The notes: generated from the letters alone by a model not told the origin. Positions 1 through 8,644 are shown, numbered from the stretch's first letter. The stretch is 64,000 nt of DNA from Lachnospiraceae bacterium (GCA_017395635.1 JAFQOE010000001.1:1-64000); one strand, 5' to 3'. Translations and numbers: made by a program.

Positions 1-94
1 AAATCTTTTAGAATTTTCAGGGTTGTTTTGTTGTTTAATCATCATTCAGTTTTCATTGTTCTTTGTTTCTGCCGTTTTCGGCGACAACTTCTAA

Positions 95-123
95 ATATTA
101 ACATACTCATTTTGTCTTGTCAA
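95..123 (-). promoter_or_regulatory. rRNA-type promoter P2 (leftward)
   Basis: On the minus strand a perfect -35 box TTGACA (118-123) is followed after 17 bases by TAATAT (95-100). It repeats the architecture of the promoter about 80 bp upstream, including a shared GTTGTTGAC start. The downstream leader (1-87, read leftward) has the GAACAATGAAAACTGAAT-like stretch usual before 16S rRNA in Firmicutes. Boxes and spacing are seen directly; the rRNA target outside the window is inferred. Confidence 0.7.
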
Positions 124-175
124 CAACTTTTTTTGTTTTTTATTTTTTCTTTTGTCGTTTCGCGACAGCTTGTTA

Positions 176-204
176 AATATACCACTCTTATAACCCAAAG
201 TCAA
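176..204 (-). promoter_or_regulatory. rRNA-type promoter P1 (leftward)
   Basis: Minus-strand -35 box TTGACT (199-204), 17-base spacer and -10 box TATATT (176-181). With P2 it forms a tandem pair in which each unit starts with a T-rich tract and GTTGTTGAC and ends in a GTCGC-containing start region. Tandem strong promoters of this kind typically drive rrn operons. It lies just beyond the 3' end of the cvpA-like gene, which reads in the same direction. Confidence 0.65.
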
Positions 205-233
205 CAACTTTTTTAAATTTTTTTTGCATAATT

Positions 234-938
234 TTATAGAAATAAAACTCTGGTTAAATCACCCACAATATCTAGTAGTACATTATTATCATACAACAAC
301 TTCAAGCACGAAACTTGACTAATTGCCTCTATCATTTCTTGACTAATTTCAGATGTACTTGTTATAGAAAGTATCAAAAACAATATCCAAATTAAAATCA
401 AAGCCTGCATTCCACCCAATGTTAATCCTCCTAATTTATCAATCGAACGGAGGATTGGAAGTTTTGTCAAACCTTCCACCGCTTTTCCTAAGCTAACAAA
501 AAATACATGTGCCACAACACCTAACACCAAAAAAACAACTGCATTCAAAATCACAACCGACATAGATTTGGCAATATAATCATACACTCCTGTTGCATCC
601 AATGCAGAATACATTTCGGAATTGTTATTATCCAATATGCTCGCTTTCAATGCTTCCGAAATCGGCAGGTCATTAATCACTTCCACCTGTACACCTTTCG
701 ATACTTCATTTTCCGAATCTGAAAAGCTCAATTCTTCTGATATATATGCAGCAATATTATCGTCCCACTGCGTATGCTCTTCCAAATACCCACTGATACC
801 GGGTGCTACATAAGTTGCAACAATAATACTTGCTATCATCCCTGCAACTGATAATAGTACTTTAAACAATCCTCGAACCCAGCCTGATATCAGACATATT
901 AAAAATAACACTCCAATTACAATACAAATCCAATCCAT
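234..938 (-). CDS. CvpA family membrane protein
   Basis: A 234-residue integral membrane protein with four predicted helices: two near the N-terminus (about 3-23 and 27-47) and two in the second half (about 125-155 and 175-197). A polar, probably extracytoplasmic loop lies between the pairs. This layout and the start MDWICIVIG fit the CvpA/colicin V production family, whose bacterial members are linked to envelope processes but lack a fixed biochemical role. The start is 2 bp from the stop of the upstream DUF5711-type gene, so the two are almost certainly cotranscribed. Immediately downstream come the rRNA-type promoters. The family call is good; the function is open. Confidence 0.75.
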   Translation of the reverse strand: MDWICIVIGVLFLICLISGWVRGLFKVLLSVAGMIASIIVATYVAPGISGYLEEHTQWDDNIAAYISEELSFSDSENEVSKGVQVEVINDLPISEALKASILDNNNSEMYSALDATGVYDYIAKSMSVVILNAVVFLVLGVVAHVFFVSLGKAVEGLTKLPILRSIDKLGGLTLGGMQALILIWILFLILSITSTSEISQEMIEAISQVSCLKLLYDNNVLLDIVGDLTRVLFL

Positions 939-940
939 GC

Positions 941-2164
941 TTAATCCTTTTTCTTATCATGTGTAATCTTAATCACTTCCGAACCACTATCATATAAAAC
1001 AATATACCGTCTACTATATCCAGTCGGTATCAAATCGACCACATTTTTTGTAAACGCATACGAAAACTTCAAATTACCTTTAATTGTATAAATGCGACTT
1101 TCAGTTCCACCTGTAAAGATGATTTCATCATTAGTTAATCTTACCTTTTTGTAATCAAAATCAATATAACGGGTCATCACTTTACGTCCATTCGTATTAT
1201 ACAGCTCTAAGAGATATGGTGCTTCACTCTTTTTCTCGTTTTCATTTGGAACCACTACACCAATGTAATCCTCGTTATATATAACACTTCTGATTTCTGT
1301 TTCAAATGCAATCTTTGCTTTCTCACTTGGTTTTTCTTTCATCGAATAAATGATAAATTGATTATCACCAAATGCACAAATGGTATTGTTGTCCAAAAAT
1401 TCCACCTTTGGTGCTATCGTTCCTTCTAATTGATAGCCACCCATCATACGGTCTGCATTTTCACTTTGTCCTACCGGACCAAAATTGTAAGCTGCCAAAC
1501 CATTTTTAACCGTTGCACCTTCTAAAGATAAATATGTAGAAAACAACTTCTCTCCATTTTCCGACAAGTCAATGTCCATTGGATAACCACTTTTATCTAT
1601 TGTCGTTTGAATCTCTGAAATCTGCTCGCCCTTCTTATCATACAAATTAATAAAATTTTCTTTCTCACTCTCTAAAATCACCGCAAAGGTTCCCTGGCTG
1701 GCAACTGCAATGTCGCAGACCTTATATGGCAACGTAGTACTGCTTACTTTTCCGTCCGTATCAAACACATATACATCATTACCATTCAAATCTGCAATTG
1801 CTACGTATTCATCACACGCATCTGCTTTAGGCATTTTCATAGCAAAAGTTTCATTCCATACCGCCTCACCTTTCTCATTAACGTAGGTGGCACCATCCTT
1901 ACTGTACTTCAACAAGGAATTTTGATAACTAATATAATCAATCATGGATGCATTCTGAACGCCGGTTTCTTCTACCACTTCATAAGCGTTATAAGAACCG
2001 TATGCAACAATCGCTCGCACAACTAATATAAGCAGACCCACAGCAAAAAGCATCAAAAAAATCTTTGCAATTACCATCTTATTCTCTTTTATCCCTTGTA
2101 AAAGAGAAATTATTTTTGTATTTTGTTCTGTTTTCTCAGTTTTAACTGTAGTAAATTTTCTCAT
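941..2164 (-). CDS. DUF5711-like membrane-anchored beta-propeller protein
   Basis: About 407 residues from the ATG at 2164, chosen because an AAAGG ribosome site precedes it; upstream codons run into the repeat hairpins. The protein has a short basic cytoplasmic N-terminus, one transmembrane helix (about residues 33-53) and a long extracellular part of repeating beta-rich blades (VYVFDTDGK, INLYDKKGEQ, IYTIKGNLKF). That suggests a WD40/YVTN-type propeller and matches the DUF5711 proteins of Lachnospiraceae. No catalytic motif is seen. It sits between the LysM protein and CvpA in one leftward cluster, which points to an envelope or cell-wall role. The function is not known. Confidence 0.6.
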   Translation of the reverse strand: MRKFTTVKTEKTEQNTKIISLLQGIKENKMVIAKIFLMLFAVGLLILVVRAIVAYGSYNAYEVVEETGVQNASMIDYISYQNSLLKYSKDGATYVNEKGEAVWNETFAMKMPKADACDEYVAIADLNGNDVYVFDTDGKVSSTTLPYKVCDIAVASQGTFAVILESEKENFINLYDKKGEQISEIQTTIDKSGYPMDIDLSENGEKLFSTYLSLEGATVKNGLAAYNFGPVGQSENADRMMGGYQLEGTIAPKVEFLDNNTICAFGDNQFIIYSMKEKPSEKAKIAFETEIRSVIYNEDYIGVVVPNENEKKSEAPYLLELYNTNGRKVMTRYIDFDYKKVRLTNDEIIFTGGTESRIYTIKGNLKFSYAFTKNVVDLIPTGYSRRYIVLYDSGSEVIKITHDKKKD

Positions 2165-2194
2165 TATAACGACCTTTTCCAAATATATATTATA

Positions 2195-2353
2195 GTAGGG
2201 CATTCGCCTTATAGTGCTTTTTTTGTGCAAGCACAAAAAAAGCACTACAAGGCTCATTGTATCAGCTCGCCTCTCGTCTCGCTGTAGGGCATTCGCCTTA
2301 TAGTGCTTTTTTTGTGCAAGCACAAAAAAAGCACTACAAGGCTCATTGTATCA
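2195..2353. repeat. Two identical 70-bp hairpin repeats
   Basis: The 70-bp units at 2195-2264 and 2284-2353 appear identical and are separated by a 19-bp spacer. Each contains a long perfect palindrome whose arms read AGTGCTTTTTTTGTGC and its complement around a 2-base AA centre, flanked by ATTCGCC on the left and GGCTCATT on the right. They lie between the LysM gene and the DUF5711-like gene and would fold as strong hairpins in that transcript. The flanking boxes recur around a different stem near 41.7 kb, so this is a dispersed element and not only a terminator. Confidence 0.85.
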
Positions 2354-2375
2354 CATTTCCAAGAAAGCTACTACC

Positions 2376-3500
2376 CTATTTTACTGTTGGTATTATAATA
2401 CAATCACCTTCCCGGATTTCATCCGCTTCACCAAATCCATTTGCTTCCATCAGTTCTGCCACATATCCTACTGAGTTATACATTTTGAAACTGATAGAAG
2501 ATAAGGTATCTCCATTTTGAACAGTATAATAATTCGGAAGATTGGTTGAGGATACATTTACTTTATTCGTAGTGACAGTAGCCGTTTTTTCTTCTATATT
2601 AGTAACTTGAGGATTTTTATCATTTGTTTTTTTCACTTTCACCTCATATTCTCCGTAATTATCCTGGTCTGTCAACAAAACTCCACACGCCACCAGCTTT
2701 GTCTCCATTTTTTCTAGCATTTGATAATTGCTAAATACGGCAATTCCTAATGCTAATACCGCAACAGACAAGCCCGAACACATTCCATAAAGCACTTTAT
2801 TCATGCGCTCTATTTTTGCATGCCTTGCCCTTTCTTCCATAATCTTTTTGTAATTGCGAATGACCGCTTCATCTTTCCTTTCCACCTCACTCGGTTCTCC
2901 ACCCCCGACCGACTCTTTGGTTTCAATCATGAAATTTTGCATTGCTTCATTACGGGCATAATAAATATAGTATCCACTTTGTCTCCTGAGGTAATCTCCT
3001 TCTGTCATATAAAATGCTTCTTCATCTTCCAAAGCATCCATAATATATAACACCTTGTCTTCACCGGCAAAATTATCCATATGTAACCGGACAATCATAT
3101 CATTTACCATAGTGGAAAAACCCATACGGGATAAAAACCATCCCACCACTTCCAAATCAGGAAAATGGGTTTTCACCTCTTGATAAATCAGACTCCAGGT
3201 TTCCCCGTCAAATGTCGATTCTTCTAAATCCAATTCCAAATTCTGCGCAGGCAAAGCACCACTAATAAAAAGAGCCTCTCCACGCTCACCCTTCACGCTT
3301 TCTCCGACTAAAATAGCTCCCCTGGCATAAGTCGCATTTGGATTTGCCAGTTGTTTCAAATACGTCATAACATAATCTTCAATATAGATTCTCTTATTTC
3401 CAGCGGGTGCTCCTATCTGTCGTATATTCTTCGGCAATACAATTCCTTCAAATACGTTATCTTCTGTCTGTTTCGCTCTGTCGTACACAACTTCAATCAT
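2376..3500 (-). CDS. JAMM/MPN-like (degenerate) + TM + LysM protein
   Basis: About 374 residues from the ATG at 3500, preceded by GAAAGGA. The N-terminal half (about 20-200) resembles an MPN/JAMM fold: VVGWF is followed by LSRMGFS where active JAMM metalloproteases have HSHPGFG, and the later Ser and Asp ligands are also absent, so metal catalysis looks lost. A transmembrane helix follows (about 240-260), then a variable linker and a C-terminal LysM domain (about 322-374, YYTVQNGDTLSSIS) that should bind peptidoglycan. This suggests a cytoplasmic pseudo-MPN module tethered to the wall. It heads the cluster with the DUF5711-like and CvpA genes. LysM is confident; the MPN assignment is inferred from the motif alignment. 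Confidence 0.65.
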   Translation of the reverse strand: MIEVVYDRAKQTEDNVFEGIVLPKNIRQIGAPAGNKRIYIEDYVMTYLKQLANPNATYARGAILVGESVKGERGEALFISGALPAQNLELDLEESTFDGETWSLIYQEVKTHFPDLEVVGWFLSRMGFSTMVNDMIVRLHMDNFAGEDKVLYIMDALEDEEAFYMTEGDYLRRQSGYYIYYARNEAMQNFMIETKESVGGGEPSEVERKDEAVIRNYKKIMEERARHAKIERMNKVLYGMCSGLSVAVLALGIAVFSNYQMLEKMETKLVACGVLLTDQDNYGEYEVKVKKTNDKNPQVTNIEEKTATVTTNKVNVSSTNLPNYYTVQNGDTLSSISFKMYNSVGYVAELMEANGFGEADEIREGDCIIIPTVK

Positions 3501-3761
3501 GGATTTCATTCCTTTCTTATATTCTCGTTATACCGGTAAACCAGTTCTATCACGATAATAATATGTCCATAAATTACCACGAAAGAATTACTTATCATGT
3601 CTAAAATTGTACACGCATCAAAAAAATGTACGCAATATACGGATATTTTCTTCTTTTCTATATAAAATTTGACAAATCATTCTTGTTTAAACCAGGCTCA
3701 AACCGTCAACACTTTACATAAACTACTACAACGAAACATTTATAATCGGGGGTAAAATTCT

Positions 3762-4331
3762 ATGGCGTATTACTACTGTAATGCTTTTGAAGAAAATGCA
3801 ACTTATGCTTTAAAAAATAAATTGAACGATACATTGAAAAAGAAAAACATATCATTTGAACATATCGTAATCCTATGCATAGGGACCGACCGTGCTACCG
3901 GAGATTGTCTAGGACCTCTTGTGGGTGAACACTTGCAAAATGCTCTTCCTTCACTTCCTGTATATGGAAATCTGGAAAACCCTGTACATGCACTAAATCT
4001 CCAAGAAACCGTTCAAGAAATATATCGCACTCACCAGAATCCATTTATCATAGCGATTGATGCATCTCTTGGAGTTCAGGAACACATCGGTTTTGCGACA
4101 TTAAGCCTAACACCATTAAAACCCGGAAAAGGCGTAAATAAAAAATTGCCTGCAATAGGAAATCTCTCTATCACAGGCATTGTAAACGTTGCCGGTTTTC
4201 CAAACTCTATTTTATTACAAAGCACTCGGTTACACACAGTTGTAACATTGGCCAATTGTATCAGTAATGCAATCTGCCTTTCTTACACTGACGCAAATTC
4301 CGTATCATCAAACAGGGCAGCAAACATGTAA
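3762..4331 (+). CDS. yyaC: YyaC-family sporulation protein
   Basis: A 189-residue protein that matches the YyaC family, distant relatives of the germination protease GPR made during sporulation. Visible family features are VILCIGTDRATGDCLGPLVG (about 35-54), the FIIAIDASLG segment and the C-terminal AIGNLSITGIVNVAG. The Asp residues in GTD and IDAS occupy positions where GPR-like proteins carry acidic active-site residues. The gene is transcribed alone, with CGGGGG before the ATG, divergent from the LysM gene and convergent with the next gene 2 bp away. It is a marker of a spore-forming lineage. No sporulation sigma promoter was recognised with confidence. Confidence 0.85.
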   Translation: MAYYYCNAFEENATYALKNKLNDTLKKKNISFEHIVILCIGTDRATGDCLGPLVGEHLQNALPSLPVYGNLENPVHALNLQETVQEIYRTHQNPFIIAIDASLGVQEHIGFATLSLTPLKPGKGVNKKLPAIGNLSITGIVNVAGFPNSILLQSTRLHTVVTLANCISNAICLSYTDANSVSSNRAANM

Positions 4332-4333
4332 TA

Positions 4334-5446
4334 TCAGCTTGCACCTTTGTATGCCGCAATTGCTTCTGAAACAGTATCTGCTGTTCCGTCTTCCATCAAG
4401 GATATCAAATCTGCCACCTTCGCAGGTGTGCAGAAATCCTTTCCAAGAATTGCACCATAATTATTAGCCACTGCAATCGTTGAGGCTTTAATGTCTTCCT
4501 CTAATACAGATATATTATCTTCTAAAATCTCAATATCCTCTTTCATCTTTTCTAGTTTGGCAAGTCTTCTGTCATTGACTTCATCTGTCAGAACCTGTTT
4601 GGTCTCATTTTCAAAGACAGTCATAGCATCTTGCTTTTCATGACTGATGTCTTTCAATTCCTCTTCTAATTCCGCAAGCTTGTCATCATACTTATCCAAT
4701 CCGTACTGACTATCATCCTTATCTTTGCTGATTGTATTACGGATTGCTCTCATTTGACGTTTGTTCGCTGCAATCTTATCCTTAATCGTTCTTCCCTGTC
4801 GCAAAGTATCAAAATGTTTTACCTTAATACCATTTAAAATAAGGACATAAATCAATCCCAAAACAAACAAAGTCAAAGAAACAGTTAAAGTACATAAAAA
4901 TGTAACCTTTGCATTTCCCTTAAAGAAAACATTCACCGACAAATAGTACATCAACGCCGGAACCCCAACATAAGTAACAACAAGTGCCACAAATAATACC
5001 AATATCTCCAAAAATCTTTTTGTCATGAATAAGGCATAAAAGAAATCACTACGACAAAATGCCGGCACATGATTTGCCTTAAACAACGTCTTCATTTCTA
5101 CCTGCAATTGACGATTCTCTTCTGCCAAATCCGCAGTCTCTTCTGAAACTCTTTCATCCATTCTCTGTGATTTTACTTTATCACGCTTTGTTTTCATTTT
5201 ACGACTTTTGGTTTTGTTAGCCTCTATCTGATCATCATATGCTTTCTCAATTGCATTCTTTCTCTTACGAATTGTCTGTGTAATCTCATCTTGAATCGAT
5301 TTCTCTTCGGTTGCGATTGCCTTTTTTAAGTTCTTTTCCTGATTTTTATATTCTGTCAATTCCTTCTTTAATTGCTCTACTGCTTCAAGGTCAGTCTGCA
5401 CCTGATACAAGTAATCCACATTTTCATTAAATACGCTATTTTGCAT
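4334..5446 (-). CDS. Coiled-coil membrane protein of unknown function
   Basis: About 370 residues from the ATG at 5446, placed 6 bases after AGAGGCAG. The N-terminal part (about 10-115) is a highly charged Lys/Glu coiled coil, followed by two hydrophobic helices (about 145-170 and 183-208), then a second long coiled coil (about 225-325) and a short C-terminal tail. The layout is like a membrane-anchored scaffold with both coiled coils in the cytoplasm. No named family is recognised. The stop lies 2 bp from the convergent yyaC stop. A terminator-bounded gap separates it from the HD-GYP-like gene upstream. Confidence 0.55.
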   Translation of the reverse strand: MQNSVFNENVDYLYQVQTDLEAVEQLKKELTEYKNQEKNLKKAIATEEKSIQDEITQTIRKRKNAIEKAYDDQIEANKTKSRKMKTKRDKVKSQRMDERVSEETADLAEENRQLQVEMKTLFKANHVPAFCRSDFFYALFMTKRFLEILVLFVALVVTYVGVPALMYYLSVNVFFKGNAKVTFLCTLTVSLTLFVLGLIYVLILNGIKVKHFDTLRQGRTIKDKIAANKRQMRAIRNTISKDKDDSQYGLDKYDDKLAELEEELKDISHEKQDAMTVFENETKQVLTDEVNDRRLAKLEKMKEDIEILEDNISVLEEDIKASTIAVANNYGAILGKDFCTPAKVADLISLMEDGTADTVSEAIAAYKGAS

Positions 5447-5623
5447 TATACTGCCTCTCTTTCGTACTATCTTTATGCCTAACACTTTTTGAACTGTACC
5501 ATTCCTCGCTTCAGCACAAAACTCGCACTCTATTGTAACAAACCCTTTTCATAAATACAACCCAAAATCCATAGGTTCATCGCAGAGGAACAACTACCTG
5601 CAATCATAATTGTCTCATGGCAG

Positions 5624-5661
5624 TGAAAAAAAATCCGCAGGCCTTAACGAACCTACGGATT
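5624..5661 (-). terminator. Intrinsic terminator of the HD-GYP-like gene
   Basis: The arms AATCCG and CGGATT extend through AGG/CCT with one mismatch (5632-5661). Read leftward, the hairpin is followed by an uninterrupted U tract (the A run at 5624-5633). It lies just past the 3' end of the minus-strand gene ending at 5701. Confidence 0.75.
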
Positions 5662-5676
5662 GCAATTACATATATT

Positions 5677-5705
5677 CGTAACTATTCAATACCTTCACAG
5701 TTACA
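5677..5705. repeat. CGTAAC-type dispersed palindrome, copy 1
   Basis: CGTAACTATTCAATACC followed by TTCACAGTTACA forms an imperfect palindrome of about 29 bp that overlaps the last codon of the HD-GYP-like gene. Related copies occur at 15977-16004, 27543-27571 and, more loosely, 63614-63641. Confidence 0.6.
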
Positions 5706-6783
5706 TATATTCCTTTAACGTTTCCGGATCTACCTTAATACGATTATCCATCGTTTTCATAATGTCTTTAATCTGTACTGACTTAAAGACAGCATCCGAA
5801 CTCAGATCATAAATCTGATTCTGTCCAAACCCTAAAACCATTGGTCTGAGCACATCTTTATCATTCTCTCGAAGAACAAGTCCTTTTTCGGAATTAGTCA
5901 ATTCAACACAAACACCCGGATATAACACCTTAATACTATCCAGCAAATGCTTCACCATCTCCGGATCATACAAATCCGGTGCATCTTGCAACATGCGAAT
6001 CGCTTGTACCTCTGTGTTCGGATCTTCATCCAAACGCATGGCAGTATACTCATCATACGCATTCGCCACCATTAAGATTTTAACCGCACTTGAAATGTTA
6101 GCCGGTGCATTTTGTGGAAGATACTGTAACTGACAAAGCTGCATCAACATACTCTTGACACCTGCTGGCAAATTAAACGCATTGGAAATCTTGTCAATTC
6201 CGGTAATCACTGCCCTTGCAACCGTATTCTGTTCCTCTTCCGAAAGATTCACTGCCTTTCCTCTAAGTTCCGGAGCTATAGAAAGTTTTCCTAAGTCATG
6301 TAGCAAAGCAGCTACAACTACCTCAGTCTGTTCCATGATACCAAAACCAGCCCTATGAGAAATCATTGCTGTAAGAATAGCCACATTCAATGCATGTTTA
6401 TAAACATAATCCTCCGGACTTCTCAGATTCTGATTAAAATTGATTCTATGATGTAATTTTCCAAACATGCGAACCAAATCATCTGTTTGTTTCATCAAAT
6501 TCATAGGGCCTTTATTATTCATAATCAAATCCAAATCTTCACGAATACTAAAAACCGCCATTGTCTGAAAACGTTCAAATTCAATCTCTTCCTCACTCAT
6601 CGGCGGAAGCGGTTCTGCCGGTTCTAAAACATACAAACCAATCAAACCAAAATTCTTAACACTTTCAATACCCTGTTTGGTTATCTTATCATTCCTTCCA
6701 TACAAAAGGATTCCTCGCTTATTATAAATCGGACGCGCCAAACGCATTCCTACTTTCAAATCTTCTGTCTTAACGTATATCAA
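5701..6783 (-). CDS. HD-GYP-like protein with degenerate GYP motif
   Basis: About 360 residues from a TTG at 6783, which is preceded by GGGAGGTG at good spacing; longer frames run into the upstream gene. An N-terminal beta-rich segment (VKTEDLKVGMRLARPIYN) is the DUF3391-like lead-in common before HD-GYP domains. The HD core is visible (YVYKHALNVAILTAM, then HDLGKLSIAPE near 185). The HHE..DG.GYP block that binds cyclic di-GMP is replaced by LQYLPQNAPANISS, while the downstream VANAYDEYTAMR is kept. The protein may therefore be an altered phosphodiesterase or a non-catalytic sensor. It lies 25 bp after the upstream unknown gene and is probably cotranscribed with it. Confidence 0.7.
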   Translation of the reverse strand: MIYVKTEDLKVGMRLARPIYNKRGILLYGRNDKITKQGIESVKNFGLIGLYVLEPAEPLPPMSEEEIEFERFQTMAVFSIREDLDLIMNNKGPMNLMKQTDDLVRMFGKLHHRINFNQNLRSPEDYVYKHALNVAILTAMISHRAGFGIMEQTEVVVAALLHDLGKLSIAPELRGKAVNLSEEEQNTVARAVITGIDKISNAFNLPAGVKSMLMQLCQLQYLPQNAPANISSAVKILMVANAYDEYTAMRLDEDPNTEVQAIRMLQDAPDLYDPEMVKHLLDSIKVLYPGVCVELTNSEKGLVLRENDKDVLRPMVLGFGQNQIYDLSSDAVFKSVQIKDIMKTMDNRIKVDPETLKEYM

Positions 6784-6808
6784 AATAACACCTCCCAATC
6801 TTGTGTTT

Positions 6809-7774
6809 CTAATTGTACCATTCTGCACCATAAATGGCAACGATAGAAATTTCATTTTGGGGCTTATTCAGCTTTAATAGATGCTGTAAATACACATGAT
6901 TTTTCATTGTTACCGCTAATTCATAAGGAATCTGTTTCCCACAATACGAATGTACAAAACCCATATATATTTCTTTTTTTTCCTCTATAATATATTCTTT
7001 GGTATTCCTCATATCATGTAATCTTTTTCTTCTTCTCTTTTGATGATTGTCAAACTCTGCCACCACATAACCATTGTGACAACACGCCATGACACGTTCT
7101 TCTTTCCAATACTTTACTAAAAACAAAGCTGTATCTATCTTTAATTTTTTCATTTGCAAATCATCTATAAAATGTAAGACAATCCCATATTCTTCATAAA
7201 AGAATTTTGCCAAATCATCTGTATCTAAAATATCTGTTGAATTATAAATATAAATATTTTCATAATGGTTTTTCACCATCTGAAGAATTTCTCTGATTTC
7301 ATTCTGATTCCATTTTTCTGATTCTATAGTCAATAAAAATTTTTTTCTTTTTTCTTTCCCTAGTTGCCTTCTAAGATATTCTATAATACTCGTTTTGTTT
7401 TCCAATAACTCTTGCTTTTTCATTTCAAATAAAATATTAGGAATATCAAAATCCCGAACCATTCTTTCATTTGCAACAACCACCGTTTCTCCATCACACA
7501 ATTTTTTGATCCGGCTGAAAAGTGCTTTATCCTGTTTGCATAGTTTCTTATTCCGGTTACATTCTGCACAATCTTCATTCTTATCGCTCTGTTCTATTTT
7601 CTCCTTTACCATCTGCCGGACAATTCCTACTCTTATTCCGCCTATCGTCTGTAATTCTGTCTCTATTGCATTTTTATCTCCAGTGAAACGCTCTATATAT
7701 ATACAGTCTAACTTTGTCATTTCCATTGTTTCACTTTTCATTTTGTACATTGTATTAAGAATATGACAAAACAT
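6809..7774 (-). CDS. Unknown protein with cysteine cluster
   Basis: An open frame of up to 321 residues. The true start is uncertain: Met codons at residues 1, 9, 11, 17 and 19 all lack a strong ribosome site. A cluster CAECNRNKKLC (about 70-80) could bind metal. The remainder is alternating alpha/beta with no membrane segment; a middle section (KKFLLTIESEKWNQNEIRE, then YIYNSTD) resembles a small nucleotide-binding fold, but no catalytic motif is convincing. It is divergent from truA with about 50 bp between them and sits upstream of the HD-GYP-like gene in the same orientation. No family is recognised. Confidence 0.5.
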   Translation of the reverse strand: MFCHILNTMYKMKSETMEMTKLDCIYIERFTGDKNAIETELQTIGGIRVGIVRQMVKEKIEQSDKNEDCAECNRNKKLCKQDKALFSRIKKLCDGETVVVANERMVRDFDIPNILFEMKKQELLENKTSIIEYLRRQLGKEKRKKFLLTIESEKWNQNEIREILQMVKNHYENIYIYNSTDILDTDDLAKFFYEEYGIVLHFIDDLQMKKLKIDTALFLVKYWKEERVMACCHNGYVVAEFDNHQKRRRKRLHDMRNTKEYIIEEKKEIYMGFVHSYCGKQIPYELAVTMKNHVYLQHLLKLNKPQNEISIVAIYGAEWYN

Positions 7775-7826
7775 TCTTTTTTTGATATACTTTTATTAGT
7801 TATTTACCTATTCAAAGGAGGCAGAC

Positions 7827-8603
7827 ATGTACGCATATAAATGTACGGTTTCATACGAAGGAACACGCTATAATGGATGGCAAAAGCAGGGGAACACATC
7901 CAATACAATTCAAGGGAAAATCGAAGAAATCTTATCGAGAATGTTAGACGAAACCATTGAGATTTTTGGTTCAGGAAGAACCGATGCAGGTGTTCACGCT
8001 CTTGGACAGGTATTTCATTTTCATAGTCAGGTAAATGTTTTGGAAGAATATTCTTCCAGCGATTTCCTTACAACCTTTAACAGCTTTCTTCCAAAAGACA
8101 TTCGGGTTCTTGCTATTGAGGAATGCGACCTACGTTTTCATGCCCGCCTCAATGCAAAAGAAAAAACCTATCGCTATCAGATTGACATTTCGACTTTCGG
8201 CAATCTGTTTTTACGGAATACAAGTCACCATGTCAACAAAGAACTTGATATAAATGCAATGAAAAAAGGCGCCAGCTACTTGCTTGGCACCCACGATTTC
8301 AAAAGTTTTTGCAGTAACAAACGCATGAAGAAATCCAGCATTCGTACAATCTATCAAATTGATATCACGAAAGATTTATCTAACGAATTGTTGATACTCT
8401 CTTATACAGGAAACGGATTCCTATATAATATGGTTCGCATTATGACCGGAACCTTAATCGAAATCGGTTTAGGTCTTCGCGCGCCGGAGGATATTCTTTC
8501 TGCTCTAGGTGGTTGCAACAGAGGATTAGCCGGACACACTGCACCTCCGCAAGGGTTGTTCCTTGTGTCGGTGTCTTATACAGATAGTCATCAAACCAAC
8601 TAA
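7827..8603 (+). CDS. truA: tRNA pseudouridine(38-40) synthase TruA
   Basis: A 258-residue enzyme that isomerises uridines 38-40 of the tRNA anticodon arm to pseudouridine. The catalytic Asp lies in GSGRTDAGVHALGQ (about 50-63). Other TruA landmarks are YEGTRYNGWQ at the start, KTYRYQI, GTHDFKSF and the C-terminal FLYNMVRIMTGTL. The ATG follows a strong AAAGGAGG. Length matches the usual 245-265. It is transcribed alone and ends at a hairpin. Confidence 0.97.
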   Translation: MYAYKCTVSYEGTRYNGWQKQGNTSNTIQGKIEEILSRMLDETIEIFGSGRTDAGVHALGQVFHFHSQVNVLEEYSSSDFLTTFNSFLPKDIRVLAIEECDLRFHARLNAKEKTYRYQIDISTFGNLFLRNTSHHVNKELDINAMKKGASYLLGTHDFKSFCSNKRMKKSSIRTIYQIDITKDLSNELLILSYTGNGFLYNMVRIMTGTLIEIGLGLRAPEDILSALGGCNRGLAGHTAPPQGLFLVSVSYTDSHQTN

Positions 8604-8616
8604 CATACCGTTCTTC

Positions 8617-8644
8617 AAATCGGGCAGGGTTTCCTGCTCGATTT
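8617..8644. terminator. Hairpin downstream of truA
   Basis: AAATCGGGCAGG pairs with CCTGCTCGATTT around a short loop, one mismatch. It starts 14 bp after the truA stop, between the convergent truA and dusB genes. The U tract is poor, so termination is likely but not certain. Confidence 0.55.

Noticed and set aside
2195-2353. Possible CRISPR-like repeat array
   Set aside because: Only two units, each an internal palindrome of 70 bp with one 19-bp spacer, and no cas genes; it is a duplicated hairpin element.
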